This document shows positions 49,286 through 59,711 of a stretch of DNA of 64,000 nt, piece after piece. The first letter of the stretch is position 1; every line of letters begins with the position of its first letter. The notes below the pieces were generated by a model. That model saw only the letters and a list, made by a program, of their open reading frames with translations, had not been told where the DNA came from and made no database searches. A program made the position numbers and the translations under genes. Source of the stretch: Actibacterium sp. XHP0104 (lineage in GTDB: Bacteria; Pseudomonadota; Alphaproteobacteria; Rhodobacterales; Rhodobacteraceae); contig NZ_JAOWLE010000001.1 in assembly GCF_025751515.1 (NCBI RefSeq), positions 789,555 through 853,554 of the forward strand, given 5' to 3'.

Positions 49286-49300
49286 GTTCGCCTCTTGTTC
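49286..49300. promoter_or_regulatory. SOS box (LexA site) of recA
   Basis: GTTC-GCCTCTT-GTTC is an exact match to the direct-repeat GTTC-N7-GTTC site established for LexA of alphaproteobacteria such as Rhodobacter. It lies 51 bp before the recA start, fitting damage-inducible recA. Confidence 0.88.
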
Positions 49301-49425
49301 TCATATGTATGAGATCAAAAAGAGAACATTACAACAAAAATTTTCTGAAAATCATGTTCAGCCGTGAACGGTTAAAGAGTAGTTTACAACCGAGCAGAGA
49401 ATTCGACGAGGCGGGACATTTCGAC

Positions 49426-50031
49426 ATGATGGTATTCTGGAAAGCGCGCCTGGCCTTTCTTGCCGTGCCGAAAACCGGCACACATGCCTACGACGCCATT
49501 CTATCTGACAAGGCGGATATCGCCATGCGGCACCCGCCCAGTGCCAAGCATATGAATGCACAACGTTTTCGCCGAAGAATGGCACCCCTGATCTCACCCA
49601 CTGCGGCCGAGACGATCGAAACGCTTGCGGTGATCCGTGAACCGCTCGGTTGGCTGGGCAGTTGGTACCGGTATCGCCAAAGGCCTGAGCTGGACGGGCA
49701 GCTGAACTCTACCGCGGGGTACAGTTTCGAGGAATTCGTCGAGGGATATCTCTCGCACCCCCGACCGGCGTTCGCACGTGTCGGCAGCCAGGCGCAATTC
49801 GTCAGCGATGCGACCGGCAGAATCATCGTCGATCATCTTTTCGCCTATGAAGATCAGACCGCTTTGCGGGCTTTTCTGGCCGAGCGCCTGGGCTTTGATG
49901 TGCCCGAGCCGCCCCGGCTCAACGTCTCCTCGGTCAAGAGCGATCTGTCCCTGCCGCCGGCGCTGTTGGAACGGCTACAGCACGATTGCGCCGCCGATTT
50001 CGATCTGCATCGAAAGCTCAGTGGCGGCTGA
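49426..50031 (+). CDS. Sulfotransferase-family protein of the Roseobacter MMVFWK type
   Basis: 201 residues. The start MMVFWKARLAFLAVPKTGTH is a nucleotide-loop variant (PKTGT) of the sulfotransferase fold. VIREPLGWLGSWYRYRQRPEL is the second conserved region, with the RxPxxxxxSWYRY pattern. As I recall, relatives in Roseobacters are often listed as gamma-glutamyl kinase, for which no kinase motif is visible here. The start was chosen at MMVFW because homologues begin there; the frame extends upstream through the recA promoter. Its end overlaps convergent cckA by 14 bp. Confidence 0.75.
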   Translation: MMVFWKARLAFLAVPKTGTHAYDAILSDKADIAMRHPPSAKHMNAQRFRRRMAPLISPTAAETIETLAVIREPLGWLGSWYRYRQRPELDGQLNSTAGYSFEEFVEGYLSHPRPAFARVGSQAQFVSDATGRIIVDHLFAYEDQTALRAFLAERLGFDVPEPPRLNVSSVKSDLSLPPALLERLQHDCAADFDLHRKLSGG

Positions 50032-52138
50032 CGGGCACCGCCCTTTCCATCTGCTTGCGCACCTCTTCGGTGAGGTCGTTCAGCGAAAACGGTTTGGGCA
50101 GGAAAACCGAGTTCGGGATGCGCGCCTGGACCTCTGCGAAATCCTCTTCGGCGTAGCCCGAGACGAACACGACCCGTGTCTCGGGCCGGTCGGTCAGCGC
50201 CCGAGCAACCCATGTCGGCCCATCCATGCCGGGCATCACCACGTCGGTGACAAAGACATCGATTTCAACTTGAACCGTCTCAAGAATATCCAGCGCCTGT
50301 TCGGCATTCTCGGCCTCGAGCACTGTATATCCACGCATCCGCAGCGCCCGCGACGCAAAGGCCCGCACGGGGGCCTCGTCCTCGACCAGCAGGATCACGC
50401 CTTCGCTGTTGGCGCCGCTCAGCTCTGGCGGGGGGGTCGGGTGTTGCGCTTGCACGCGGGGCGCAAGCCGGGGCACGGTTAGCTCTGGCATAGGCCCGTC
50501 AGGGGCCCGCGCGCGGCCTGGCCCCAATGCCGCGGCGCGCACCGGGAAATACAGGGTAAAACACGTGCCGGCGCCGGGGGTGCTGTCGACAAAGATAAAC
50601 CCGCCCGATTGTTTGATTATGCCGTAAACGGTCGAGAGGCCCAGTCCAGTGCCCTCGCCCACTTTCTTAGTGGTAAAGAACGGTTCGAAAATCTTGTCGA
50701 GCTTGTCGGGGGCGATCCCGGTGCCTTCATCGCTGACGCGCACAAGAACATAGTCACCAACCGGCACGACCGCGCGATCACGGCGCATTTCGGCGGTCAG
50801 CTGTTGCATTGCCGTTTCGATCCTGATCTCGCCGCCCGCGGGCATGGCATCACGCGCGTTGACGACGAGGTTCATGATCACCTGCTCCAGCTGCCGCTTA
50901 TCCGCCACGATGGGCGAGACCGCCGGGTCATGCGATACGGTCAGGCGCACCCGCTCGCCGACAAGCCGGTTCAGCAGATGCGTCAGATCGTTCAGCGTTT
51001 CGCGCAGATCCACCATTTCAGGGCGCAGGGTCTGCTTGCGGGAAAAGGCCAAAAGCTGTCCCACCAGGCCCGCCGCGCGATTGACGTTCTGGGTGATCTG
51101 AACAAGATCGGCATAGTCCTGATCACCCTCGTCGTGGCGCAGCATCAGCAGGTCGCAATGGCCCGAAATCGCGGTCAACAGGTTGTTGAAATCATGCGCC
51201 ACGCCGCCAGCAAGCTGCCCGATCGCCTGCATTTTCTGACTTTGCACGACCTGCGTTTCCAGCGTCTTCAGCTCGGTCGCGTCGTTCAGAACGGCCACTA
51301 GCCCCGCCTGCTGCCCCTCGAGCTTGCGCAACGTGACCTGCACGAACATCTCGCGGTCACTGCGCGCAAGCTTCAGCACCTCGGACTGATTGGCCGCGCG
51401 CCCCTCGGCCACTTCAGATAGCCAGTCCTGCACCGGTCGGCCAAGCCCCTCGACCAGCGCGCTGAGCGGCGTCTGATCCGAAATCGTACCGACCAGATCG
51501 CGCGCCAGACGGTTGGCATTCAGCACCAGCCCGCCGGGTGTCAGCTGGATCAATGCCACCGGAATACTGTCAAGAACCGCCTGCCCGGTCTCCCGTCGGG
51601 GCGCGGCGGGTGTCTCAGCGAGCGGGCGCGCCTTGTCGAGGCGCCAGAGGAAATGATTGCGGGCCACGCGTGTCACGACGACATCATGAGCGGCGCCGGG
51701 CGGCCCAAGCCGTGCGGTGGCGGACCCCTGATCCCAGGCGCGGGCATGAAGCCGTGCGATCAGCATTTCTGCCTCGGCGGGCTGCGCGGCCAGCCGGGCG
51801 TTAAGGCTTGGCCCGATTTCCTTGTCCGCTGCGGGGTTCTGCCAAACCGCCTGCCCCGCCGGGCCCAGCAGCACGACCGGTATCGGGTCAAGTTGCGTAT
51901 AGGCCCTCAGCCACGAAAGCCCCAGCCGGTCGCTGACAAGATGCCATATCCGCGCCATGGCCGCCGTCGCGGCCAGCGTTCCCCCGATGGTGCCGATTAC
52001 AAGCGAAAGCCTGCCCGCCGGCATCATCAGCGCCACGCCCAGCAACAGCGCCGCCACGCAGACGATGCCCCCCAGACGAGAGGACAAAACCGCGATCGGC
52101 CGAGAGGTCAGATATGGCGTGGTATCGATGTGGCTCAT
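50018..52138 (-). CDS. cckA: Hybrid histidine kinase CckA
   Basis: Cell-cycle kinase that, through ChpT, phosphorylates CtrA in alphaproteobacteria; in Roseobacters it affects motility and gene-transfer-agent production. 706 residues. Two N-terminal membrane helices (residues 21-60), PAS-like domains (about 80-290), dimerisation H-box with His315 ([12 protein letters not shown]), ATPase motifs ([27 protein letters not shown]) and a C-terminal receiver with phospho-acceptor in [12 protein letters not shown]. It shares the 14-bp convergent overlap with the sulfotransferase gene. Confidence 0.92.
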   Translation of the reverse strand: MSHIDTTPYLTSRPIAVLSSRLGGIVCVAALLLGVALMMPAGRLSLVIGTIGGTLAATAAMARIWHLVSDRLGLSWLRAYTQLDPIPVVLLGPAGQAVWQNPAADKEIGPSLNARLAAQPAEAEMLIARLHARAWDQGSATARLGPPGAAHDVVVTRVARNHFLWRLDKARPLAETPAAPRRETGQAVLDSIPVALIQLTPGGLVLNANRLARDLVGTISDQTPLSALVEGLGRPVQDWLSEVAEGRAANQSEVLKLARSDREMFVQVTLRKLEGQQAGLVAVLNDATELKTLETQVVQSQKMQAIGQLAGGVAHDFNNLLTAISGHCDLLMLRHDEGDQDYADLVQITQNVNRAAGLVGQLLAFSRKQTLRPEMVDLRETLNDLTHLLNRLVGERVRLTVSHDPAVSPIVADKRQLEQVIMNLVVNARDAMPAGGEIRIETAMQQLTAEMRRDRAVVPVGDYVLVRVSDEGTGIAPDKLDKIFEPFFTTKKVGEGTGLGLSTVYGIIKQSGGFIFVDSTPGAGTCFTLYFPVRAAALGPGRARAPDGPMPELTVPRLAPRVQAQHPTPPPELSGANSEGVILLVEDEAPVRAFASRALRMRGYTVLEAENAEQALDILETVQVEIDVFVTDVVMPGMDGPTWVARALTDRPETRVVFVSGYAEEDFAEVQARIPNSVFLPKPFSLNDLTEEVRKQMERAVPVSRH

Positions 52139-52240
52139 CGAGACTCCGGGGCTTGAACAGGCCGCGCCAGTCTTGTGCCAAAAGGGTAAAGCGCGGATTA
52201 ACGCCGGCAGAATAACCACCTTGGGTTGCGCGTAAACCCA

Positions 52241-53410
52241 TTAATCGCGCATAAGTATTGCCACAAAGAACCCGTCCGCGCCGTCCAGCGGCGTCAGGCG
52301 GCGGGTTTCGACCAGGCGAAAGGCCGCACGCGCCTGAAATGCCGCGATCTGATCGGCGTTCTCGGCCCGCAGCAGCGAACAGGTCGCATAAGCCAGATGC
52401 CCGCCCGGCGCGACCAGCGCGGCGGCGCGATCTAGGATACGGGCCTGCGTCTGCACCAGCCGCTCCAGCGCGGCACGGTCAAAGCGCCATTTGCCCTCGG
52501 GGCTGCGGCGCCAGGCACCGCTGCCCGAACAGGGCACATCGGCCAGAACAAGGTTGAATGCACGTGAACTTTCCGGCTCATCAGCTTGTAACAACGTCAC
52601 CTTTACGCCCGCGCGCGTCGCGCGCTCAGGCAGGTCGCGCATCCGTTGCGGTGCAACGTCGTGGGCAAAGAACCGCGCCTGCGCCCGGCCCGCCATGGCC
52701 AGCGTCTTGCCGCCGCCGCCCGCGCAGAGATCAAGCACGCGCATGTCATCGACCAGCGGCAGCATGTCGGTAATGGCCTGGGATGCGGCATCCTGCAGCT
52801 CGACCAGACCGTCGCGATAGGCCGCGCTGGTTTGCACGCGGCGCGGGTTCTCGGTGACCTCAAGCGCGGTGGGCGAGAGGGGATGCGGTCGGGTGGCTAT
52901 GCCCTCATTTTGCAAAATGACCTGGGCCTGATCCCGCGTCGTTTTGCGCAAATTCACCCGCAGAAAGACCGGGGCGCGGTGGCGCAGCGCCTGCATGACC
53001 GGCGCAAAGTCGTCGCCCAGACTGTCGCGCAGCGGGCCGGACAACCAGTCGGGGCAGTCCAGCGCCACGGCCTCGGGCAGATCATCGGGGGTTAGATCAA
53101 GCGCGGCCTCTTCGGCGCTTAGCGGTGCAGGCGCATGGCCCTGACCGGTGAAGAGGCTGGCCGGGTCAACCCCGCCTGCCCGGCAAGCGCCCAGCATCAG
53201 GCCACGGCCGGTTTCCGCGCCGCCGAGGGCGGCAAAAGACCGGCGACAACGCAGCGCGTCATAGACATGATCGCGGATCGCAGCGCGGTCTTTCGAGCCG
53301 GCAAAGCGGTTCTGGCGGCCCCAGGTGGTCAGCAGCTTCTCGGCCGCATCGCCTGCGAGAACACCGTCCAAAACCTCGATCGCGGCAGAGATGCGGGCGG
53401 CCGGGGTCAT
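52241..53410 (-). CDS. RsmB/NOP-family RNA cytosine-5 methyltransferase
   Basis: SAM-dependent 23S/16S rRNA or tRNA m5C methyltransferase, 389 residues. An N-terminal NusB-like region (ISAAIEVLDGVLAGDAAEKLL) precedes the catalytic domain. SAM binding is at VLDLCAGGGGKTLAMA. The general-acid motif is LADVPCSGSGAWRRSPE, and the later TCSLLRAENADQI holds the catalytic cysteine. RsmB is the closest named enzyme, but NOP paralogues are hard to tell apart. The gap to guaB is 51 bp. Confidence 0.88.
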   Translation of the reverse strand: MTPAARISAAIEVLDGVLAGDAAEKLLTTWGRQNRFAGSKDRAAIRDHVYDALRCRRSFAALGGAETGRGLMLGACRAGGVDPASLFTGQGHAPAPLSAEEAALDLTPDDLPEAVALDCPDWLSGPLRDSLGDDFAPVMQALRHRAPVFLRVNLRKTTRDQAQVILQNEGIATRPHPLSPTALEVTENPRRVQTSAAYRDGLVELQDAASQAITDMLPLVDDMRVLDLCAGGGGKTLAMAGRAQARFFAHDVAPQRMRDLPERATRAGVKVTLLQADEPESSRAFNLVLADVPCSGSGAWRRSPEGKWRFDRAALERLVQTQARILDRAAALVAPGGHLAYATCSLLRAENADQIAAFQARAAFRLVETRRLTPLDGADGFFVAILMRD

Positions 53411-53461
53411 GCCCCGCCGCCCGTCATTTTCATCAAGATCGCCGCACAACCCATTGTCAGA

Positions 53462-54952
<1,491 letters not shown>

Positions 54953-54987
54953 CTATTTCACGCATGCGCCGGAATGAAAAGCCTTAA

Positions 54988-55959
54988 TTAGGCACGTGCA
55001 GCATTGGTCTTTGTCGCCAGCGCGCCCTTGGCCCAGGCCTGCATCACCTTCAGCGCGATCGGCGGGATGATCATCGTCGCCGCGACCAGCAGGATGATGC
55101 CCGCGATCTCGAAGATACGGCCCTGCCCGCCTGCGGCCAGCATCAGCATAAGCGAGGCATAGGCCGCGATCGGAAAGGTAAAGGCGCTCCACATCGGGCT
55201 GAACCCGGCGGCGGTGATATAGCGCGCGCGCAGCAGCAGCCCGGCCAGGATCAGCCCTCCCCAGGCCGCCATCCCCAGCGCCAGCTGGTCATGGCCCAGG
55301 ATCAGTGACACCGTGCCCAGCAGGCTGGCAGGCGCCAGGTGAATGGCCAGCAGCGGCCGCAGCGGCGGCGGCGGGTCGCGGCGCAGCAGTTGCAGCGCGC
55401 TGACCGCCCAGATCGCGCCAGCAATCAGTCCGGTGACGATCAAAATGGTCTCGGACAGGCCGCGATAGCCCAGCGGCACGGCGGCCAGTGGCGCGATGAT
55501 CGGACCCACGAATGTCAGGTGCCAGACCGGCGTCACCTGCCGCTGCTCGGCGGGCCAGATCGAGAACAGGCGCAGCATCGCCACGATCAGAACCGCATGA
55601 ATGCCCAGCCCCAGCCACAACAGCACCGTCGCCAGCCCGGTCGAAATCGGCACCAACGCGGCGGCGACCAGATAGATCGACAGCACCGCGGCCACCAGCC
55701 CCGCGCGCCCCGGCAAAACCCGCAGATCCTCGGGCACAACGCTGGCGCGGCGAAACACCTTGACCAGGTACATGAACACCGCAAAGGCATAAAGCAGCGT
55801 CACCGCGCCCAGGATCATGTCGGCCACCTCGACCGGCGCCGCCAGCGCGACCGAGGCCCGGCGCCAGGCCAGCCCCAGCCCCAGCAGGCCGAAGATCGGG
55901 GTAAAGATGGCCGGAGGCGTCTGCTGGCCGAATTTCGGGCGCTGCATCATCGGTTGCAT
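54988..55959 (-). CDS. TehA/SLAC1-type (TDT family) membrane transporter
   Basis: Inner-membrane protein of 323 residues with about ten hydrophobic helices, the fold of TehA and plant SLAC1 anion channels. The first helix region is QTPPAIFTPIFGLLGLGLAWRR, followed by repeated helix pairs such as VLLWLGLGIHAVLIVAMLRLF and LAIHLAPASLLGTVSLILGH, and the conserved FSPMWSAFTFPIAAYASLML. Roseobacter relatives are usually called tellurium-resistance proteins, a label not proven for this gene. It has a long AT-rich upstream region with inverted repeats. Confidence 0.85.
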   Translation of the reverse strand: MQPMMQRPKFGQQTPPAIFTPIFGLLGLGLAWRRASVALAAPVEVADMILGAVTLLYAFAVFMYLVKVFRRASVVPEDLRVLPGRAGLVAAVLSIYLVAAALVPISTGLATVLLWLGLGIHAVLIVAMLRLFSIWPAEQRQVTPVWHLTFVGPIIAPLAAVPLGYRGLSETILIVTGLIAGAIWAVSALQLLRRDPPPPLRPLLAIHLAPASLLGTVSLILGHDQLALGMAAWGGLILAGLLLRARYITAAGFSPMWSAFTFPIAAYASLMLMLAAGGQGRIFEIAGIILLVAATMIIPPIALKVMQAWAKGALATKTNAARA

Positions 55960-56006
55960 GGTGTTTCTCCGTTCAGGGAACCGCTAGGGCCTTTTGCCGT
56001 GCCTTC

Positions 56007-56034
56007 CCCCATTTGTGAAGCGTCGCAAATGGGG
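56007..56034. promoter_or_regulatory. Candidate operator upstream of the TehA-type gene
   Basis: Perfect nine-base arms CCCCATTTG and CAAATGGGG surround TGAAGCGTCG, 48 bp before the start codon. A second dyad TGTAG-N12-CTACA lies at 56140-56161. Regulation is inferred from symmetry and position. Confidence 0.5.
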
Positions 56035-56196
56035 TGGATGGTCGCAGTTGCGACTCTATCATGTCGCCCGTGCGTATTGAGCAGAGATTTGCGGCACTGA
56101 GGTGCGGCCGGGCAGCGCCAGCAGTCACAGCGCGACGATGTAGTTTAATAATGATCTACAATCTATTGATTTAAATTGATATATCTTGAAGTCGTA

Positions 56197-56232
56197 AAAC
56201 AAGAAACGGGGCCAGCGCAAGGCTGACCCCGA
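56197..56232 (-). terminator. Terminator of the FAD hydroxylase-VOC operon
   Basis: On the minus strand a ten-base stem (CGGGGTCAGC with GCTGGCCCCG, one mismatch) is followed by TTTCTTGTTTT. It lies 37 bp after the VOC gene stop. Confidence 0.85.
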
Positions 56233-56268
56233 TTGCGTAGTTGCGGCGCAAGATCCTGTGGCGGCCGA

Positions 56269-56811
56269 TTACAGCCCCGTCAGTTCCTTGCTGTGCAGCC
56301 ATTCGGCGTGTTTGGGGGCCTTCTTGGTGCGCGACCATTCTTCCAGCATCTCCCATTTGACTTCGTCCAGCTTGGCCAGCATCGCCTCTTCGGCCGGGTC
56401 CGGGCAGGCCAGTTCGACACGGTGGCCGTTGGGATCGAAGAAATAGATCGAATGGAAAATCGAGTGGTCGGTGACGCCCAGAACCTCGACGCCGTTAGCC
56501 TCGAGATGCTCTTTGAACTCGATCAGCGTGTCGCGGTCCTTGACCTTGAAGGCGATGTGCTGAACCCAGATCGGGGTGTTGGGGTCGCGGCCCATTTCGG
56601 GCTTGGTCGGCAGTTCGAAAAACGCCAGCACATTGCCATTCCCCGCATCCAGGAAGAGATGCATGTAGGGGTCGGGCTCGTGGGTCGAGGGCACATGATC
56701 CTCGGCAATGGCCAGGATGAAATCCATGTTCAGCATTTTGCCATACCACTCGACGGTTTCCTTGGCGTCCTTGCAGCGGTAGGCGACGTGGTGAATTTGT
56801 TCGATCTTCAT
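56269..56811 (-). CDS. VOC-family protein of the aromatic-type operon
   Basis: 180 residues, likely a metal-dependent ring-cleavage dioxygenase or glyoxalase-type enzyme. The metal triad is visible in order: QIHHVAYRC (His), VQHIAFKV (His) and HRVELACP (Glu). FFDPNGHRVEL is typical of catechol-dioxygenase-like VOC enzymes. The C-terminal 35 residues form a helical tail. It is the last gene of an operon with an FAD hydroxylase, consistent with cleaving the hydroxylated ring, but this is inference. MKIEQIHH was taken as start with GGAGTGACCCA before it. Confidence 0.82.
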   Translation of the reverse strand: MKIEQIHHVAYRCKDAKETVEWYGKMLNMDFILAIAEDHVPSTHEPDPYMHLFLDAGNGNVLAFFELPTKPEMGRDPNTPIWVQHIAFKVKDRDTLIEFKEHLEANGVEVLGVTDHSIFHSIYFFDPNGHRVELACPDPAEEAMLAKLDEVKWEMLEEWSRTKKAPKHAEWLHSKELTGL

Positions 56812-56815
56812 TGGG

Positions 56816-57010
56816 TCACTCCTTTCGGGCGGCGGCGGCAAGCGCCTGTGAAATAACGGTGCGATCACCGATATGATTGGCCAGCAACAGCACCAGACGT
56901 GCGTTGAAGGCCTGGCTTTCGGCATCCGTCAGCCCCTCATGCGCGGCGATCAGTTCGGCATAGAAATCGTCGGCGCCGGGGATGTTCGGGGTCAGGGTCA
57001 GGTCGCTCAT
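56816..57010 (-). CDS. DUF2783 small protein
   Basis: 64 residues, soluble. LTPNIPGADDFYAELIAAHEGL and ARLVLLLANHIGD are the conserved DUF2783 elements. The family is often found beside FAD-dependent aromatic hydroxylases, exactly as here (3 bp behind the hydroxylase, 4 bp before the VOC gene), so an accessory or subunit role is plausible but unproven. Confidence 0.85.
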   Translation of the reverse strand: MSDLTLTPNIPGADDFYAELIAAHEGLTDAESQAFNARLVLLLANHIGDRTVISQALAAAARKE

Positions 57011-57013
57011 GGC

Positions 57014-58627
57014 TCAGGCCTTTCCGATGGCGCGGCGCAGGGCATCGCGGGTTGCGGTTTCGTCATAGGCGGCCCAGCGGGCGGCGACGTGCTGGTCGGG
57101 ACGGATAAGGTAGACGGCAGATTTCTCGCCGCCCAGGTAACGGTCGGCCAGCGCGCCGGTCGGGTCGTCCTTGCCGTCCAGCGCCAGGCGCGTGACCGGG
57201 ATACCGTCGATATCCAGGCCGTCGGGCGCATCGGCGTTCAGCGTCAGCAGAGTGAACCGGTCGGCCAGTTGCGGCAGCAGATAGCCCTGCCCCAGCGGCG
57301 CGTCGGCACAGGGGCTGCCGGGACGGCTGCGCGCGGGCGCACCGGGCAGCGCGTCGGGCGTGTTCAGCGGCGAGCCGTCATAGGTGCAGGGCACCGACAG
57401 CCGGCCCGAGTTGACCAGCGGGCGGGCGAATTCATACTGTTCGGCCAGGTCCAGCACCGCGTCGCGCAGGGTGCGGCTGATGTTGGATTTGGGCGTGATG
57501 AAATCGGTCGAACGCGACGAATTCAGGATGTTCTCATCCGCGCCATGGATGCGCTCAACGTCATAGCTGTCGAGCAGGGTTTCGGGCGCCTTGCCGTCCA
57601 TGACCAGTTTCAGCTTCCAGCACAGGTTGTCGGTGTCTTGCAGGCCCGAATTGGCCCCGCGCGCGCCAAAGGGCGACACCTGATGCGCGGCGTCACCCGC
57701 GAACAGAACCCGGCCGTGGCGGAACTGTTCCATCCGGCGGCATTGGAAGGTGTAGATCGACACCCATTCCAGCTCGAAGTTCACATCCTCGCCCAGCATC
57801 GCCTTGAGGCGCGGGATCACGTTCTCGGGGCGTTTCTCGCGCTCCTTGTCGATGTCCCAGCCCAGTTGCAGGTCGATGCGCCACACGCCGTCGGGCTGTT
57901 TGTGCAACAGCGCCGACTGGCCGCGGTTGAAGGGCGGGTCGAACCAGAACCAGCGTTCGGTGGGGAACTCGGCATCCATGATCACATCGGCGATCAGGAA
58001 GTTGTCCTCGAACACCCTGCCCACGAAATCCAGCCCCAGCATCGCGCGGGTGTTTGACCCCGCGCCGTCGCAGGCGATCAGCCAGTCGGCCTCGACGTTA
58101 TAGGGGCCTTCGGGGGTTTCGACCTCGAGCGTGACATGGGTGTCATGCTGGCCGATGGCCGAGACCTTGTTGCGGCCACGGATCTCGATCGGAGCGCCCT
58201 GCTCTTGCAGCTCGCGCACCCGGTTCACCATGTATTCTTCGAAATAATACTGTTGCAGGTTGATGAAGGCCGGGAATTCGTGCCCGTCCTCGGGCAGCAG
58301 GTTGAATTCGTAAACCTTGCGCTGGTCGAAGAACACCTTGCCCAGGTTCCATTTCACACCCTTGTCGACCATCGGATGGCCACAGCCCAGACGATCAAGG
58401 ATTTCCAGCGGGCGCTTGGCGTAACAAACGGCGCGGCTGCCAAAGCTGACCTTGTCGTTGTCGTCCAGCACCACGACCTCGATCCCCTGCTGGGCCAGGT
58501 CGATTGCCGCGCCCAGACCGATCGGCCCGGCGCCGATCACCACCACCTGGTGGCGGACCGGCGTAGTGGCGTCCTGGTCGGGGCTTTTCGCGTAAGGATA
58601 CAGCGGTATCTCGAATATCTTGTTCAT
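57014..58627 (-). CDS. FAD-dependent aromatic monooxygenase (PheA/TfdB-like)
   Basis: Probable flavin hydroxylase of an aromatic acid or phenol, 537 residues. The N-terminal FAD loop is VVVIGAGPIGLGAAIDLAQQG (about residues 28-48). The second FAD motif is GRVLFAGDAAHQVSPFGARG. SFGSRAVCYAKRPLEIL and GANSGLQDTDNLCWKL fit the UbiH/MhpA-like group, and the C-terminal thioredoxin-like domain (residues 420 on) is that of phenol-hydroxylase types. MNKIFEIPLYPYA was taken as start since the upstream frame overlaps the MBL gene. The exact substrate is unknown. Confidence 0.87.
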   Translation of the reverse strand: MNKIFEIPLYPYAKSPDQDATTPVRHQVVVIGAGPIGLGAAIDLAQQGIEVVVLDDNDKVSFGSRAVCYAKRPLEILDRLGCGHPMVDKGVKWNLGKVFFDQRKVYEFNLLPEDGHEFPAFINLQQYYFEEYMVNRVRELQEQGAPIEIRGRNKVSAIGQHDTHVTLEVETPEGPYNVEADWLIACDGAGSNTRAMLGLDFVGRVFEDNFLIADVIMDAEFPTERWFWFDPPFNRGQSALLHKQPDGVWRIDLQLGWDIDKEREKRPENVIPRLKAMLGEDVNFELEWVSIYTFQCRRMEQFRHGRVLFAGDAAHQVSPFGARGANSGLQDTDNLCWKLKLVMDGKAPETLLDSYDVERIHGADENILNSSRSTDFITPKSNISRTLRDAVLDLAEQYEFARPLVNSGRLSVPCTYDGSPLNTPDALPGAPARSRPGSPCADAPLGQGYLLPQLADRFTLLTLNADAPDGLDIDGIPVTRLALDGKDDPTGALADRYLGGEKSAVYLIRPDQHVAARWAAYDETATRDALRRAIGKA

Positions 58628-58658
58628 CGGGTCTCTCCTCCCCAAAGACTCGGATGGC

Positions 58659-59609
58659 TTAGCCTTGCAGCTGTTGCCACATGTCCAGATCGCGCTCGGC
58701 CGTCCAGATGCGCGGCGTGTCGATGCCCCGGGCCTCGTCATAGGCGCGGGCCACGTTGAACGGCAGGCAGTGTTCATAGATCGCGTAATCGGCGAATTTC
58801 GGATCGCATTCGGCGCGCACGGCGTCCCAGGCCTCTTTCAGGGTGCCGCCACGGGCGACGATCCGGGCCACCGGGCGATAGGTGCTCTCGACGAAATCGG
58901 CGGTGTTGGCCAGCGCGGCGGCGACCATCTCTTCGCCCACCAGCGCATCCCCCCGGCCCGGCGCGATGGCCTTGGGCTCGAACGAGGCGATATTGGCCAG
59001 GGTCTGGGTCCAGTCGTTGAAATGCCCGTCACCGCAATAGCAGGCCGAGTGGTATTCGACGATGTCACCGGTGAACATCACCTCTTGGTCGGGCACCCAG
59101 ATCACCGCGTCGCCCGCCGTGTGGGCGCGGCCCAGCTTCATGATGTCGACCCGGCGTTTGCCCAGATAAACGGTCATGCTTTCGCTGAAGGTGGTGGTCG
59201 GGCGGGTCAGGCCGGGGATTTCCTCGTGGCCCTGAAAGAGGCGCGGGAAGCGTCCGAATTCGCTGTCCCAGTCCTCTTGCCCGCGTTCCTCGACCATGGC
59301 GGCGGCGGCATCGGACATGATGATTTCGCGCGCGCCATAGGCGCTGGCGCCCAGCACCCGCACAGCGTGGTAATGGGTCAGCACCAGATGGCTGATCGGC
59401 TTGTCGGTAACGCTGCGCACGCAGTCGATGACCTTGCGCGCCAGGCGCGGCGTGGCCTGGGCCTCGACGATCATCACGCTGTCATCGCCGATGATCACGC
59501 CGGTATTGGGATCGCCCTCGGCGGTAAAGGCATAAAGCCCCTCGCCCACCTCGGTGAACGAAACCTTCTTTTCCTCCATGTCGCCTTGCGATGCGAATGC
59601 CTTGGCCAT
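58659..59609 (-). CDS. MBL-fold hydrolase with altered metal motif
   Basis: 316 residues of metallo-beta-lactamase fold. The usual THxHxDH motif reads THYHAVRVL, so the Asp and third His are lost. Other ligands remain (GRAHTAGD His and FTGDIVEYHS Asp). The first strand block GVIIGDDSVMIVEAQATP is normal. It could bind one metal or act on an ester or lactone by another mechanism. It heads the operon (31 bp before the FAD gene) and faces the MarR gene across a dyad. The start MAKAFASQGD has GAGGAGAGGG in front. Confidence 0.86.
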   Translation of the reverse strand: MAKAFASQGDMEEKKVSFTEVGEGLYAFTAEGDPNTGVIIGDDSVMIVEAQATPRLARKVIDCVRSVTDKPISHLVLTHYHAVRVLGASAYGAREIIMSDAAAAMVEERGQEDWDSEFGRFPRLFQGHEEIPGLTRPTTTFSESMTVYLGKRRVDIMKLGRAHTAGDAVIWVPDQEVMFTGDIVEYHSACYCGDGHFNDWTQTLANIASFEPKAIAPGRGDALVGEEMVAAALANTADFVESTYRPVARIVARGGTLKEAWDAVRAECDPKFADYAIYEHCLPFNVARAYDEARGIDTPRIWTAERDLDMWQQLQG

Positions 59610-59671
59610 GCAGCCCTCTCCTCTTGCGTTTTTCCTGTTGCGCGGTTGCGCCCTGTTCGGGAAACCGGATA

Positions 59672-59691
59672 TTAGTTGAATTTGTAACTAA
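59672..59691. promoter_or_regulatory. 20-bp dyad between MBL and marR genes
   Basis: TTAGTT-N8-AACTAA is a perfect dyad in the 102-bp divergent intergenic region, 20 bp before the marR start and 63 bp before the MBL start. It has the size of a MarR site. It is the natural candidate operator for the adjacent regulator. Confidence 0.7.
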
Positions 59692-59711
59692 CAATAGCCC
59701 TGCGGGGAAAA

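Larger units (their letters stand above)
55960..56268. other. Intergenic region with dyads, no gene seen
   Basis: Upstream of the TehA-type gene and downstream of the VOC gene. It holds two inverted repeats and the VOC terminator. A strikingly AT-rich block (about 56138-56200) stands out from the GC-rich chromosome and may be the promoter of the TehA gene. Confidence 0.5.

Noticed and set aside
53411..53458. 15-codon frame MGCAAILMKMTGGGA overlapping the RsmB-type start by ATGA
   Set aside because: Too short to judge; could be a leader peptide but no supporting structure or ribosome site was seen.
56161..56185. FNR-like TTGAT elements in the AT-rich block
   Set aside because: TTGAT occurs as a direct repeat, not as the inverted TTGAT-N4-ATCAA needed for FNR.
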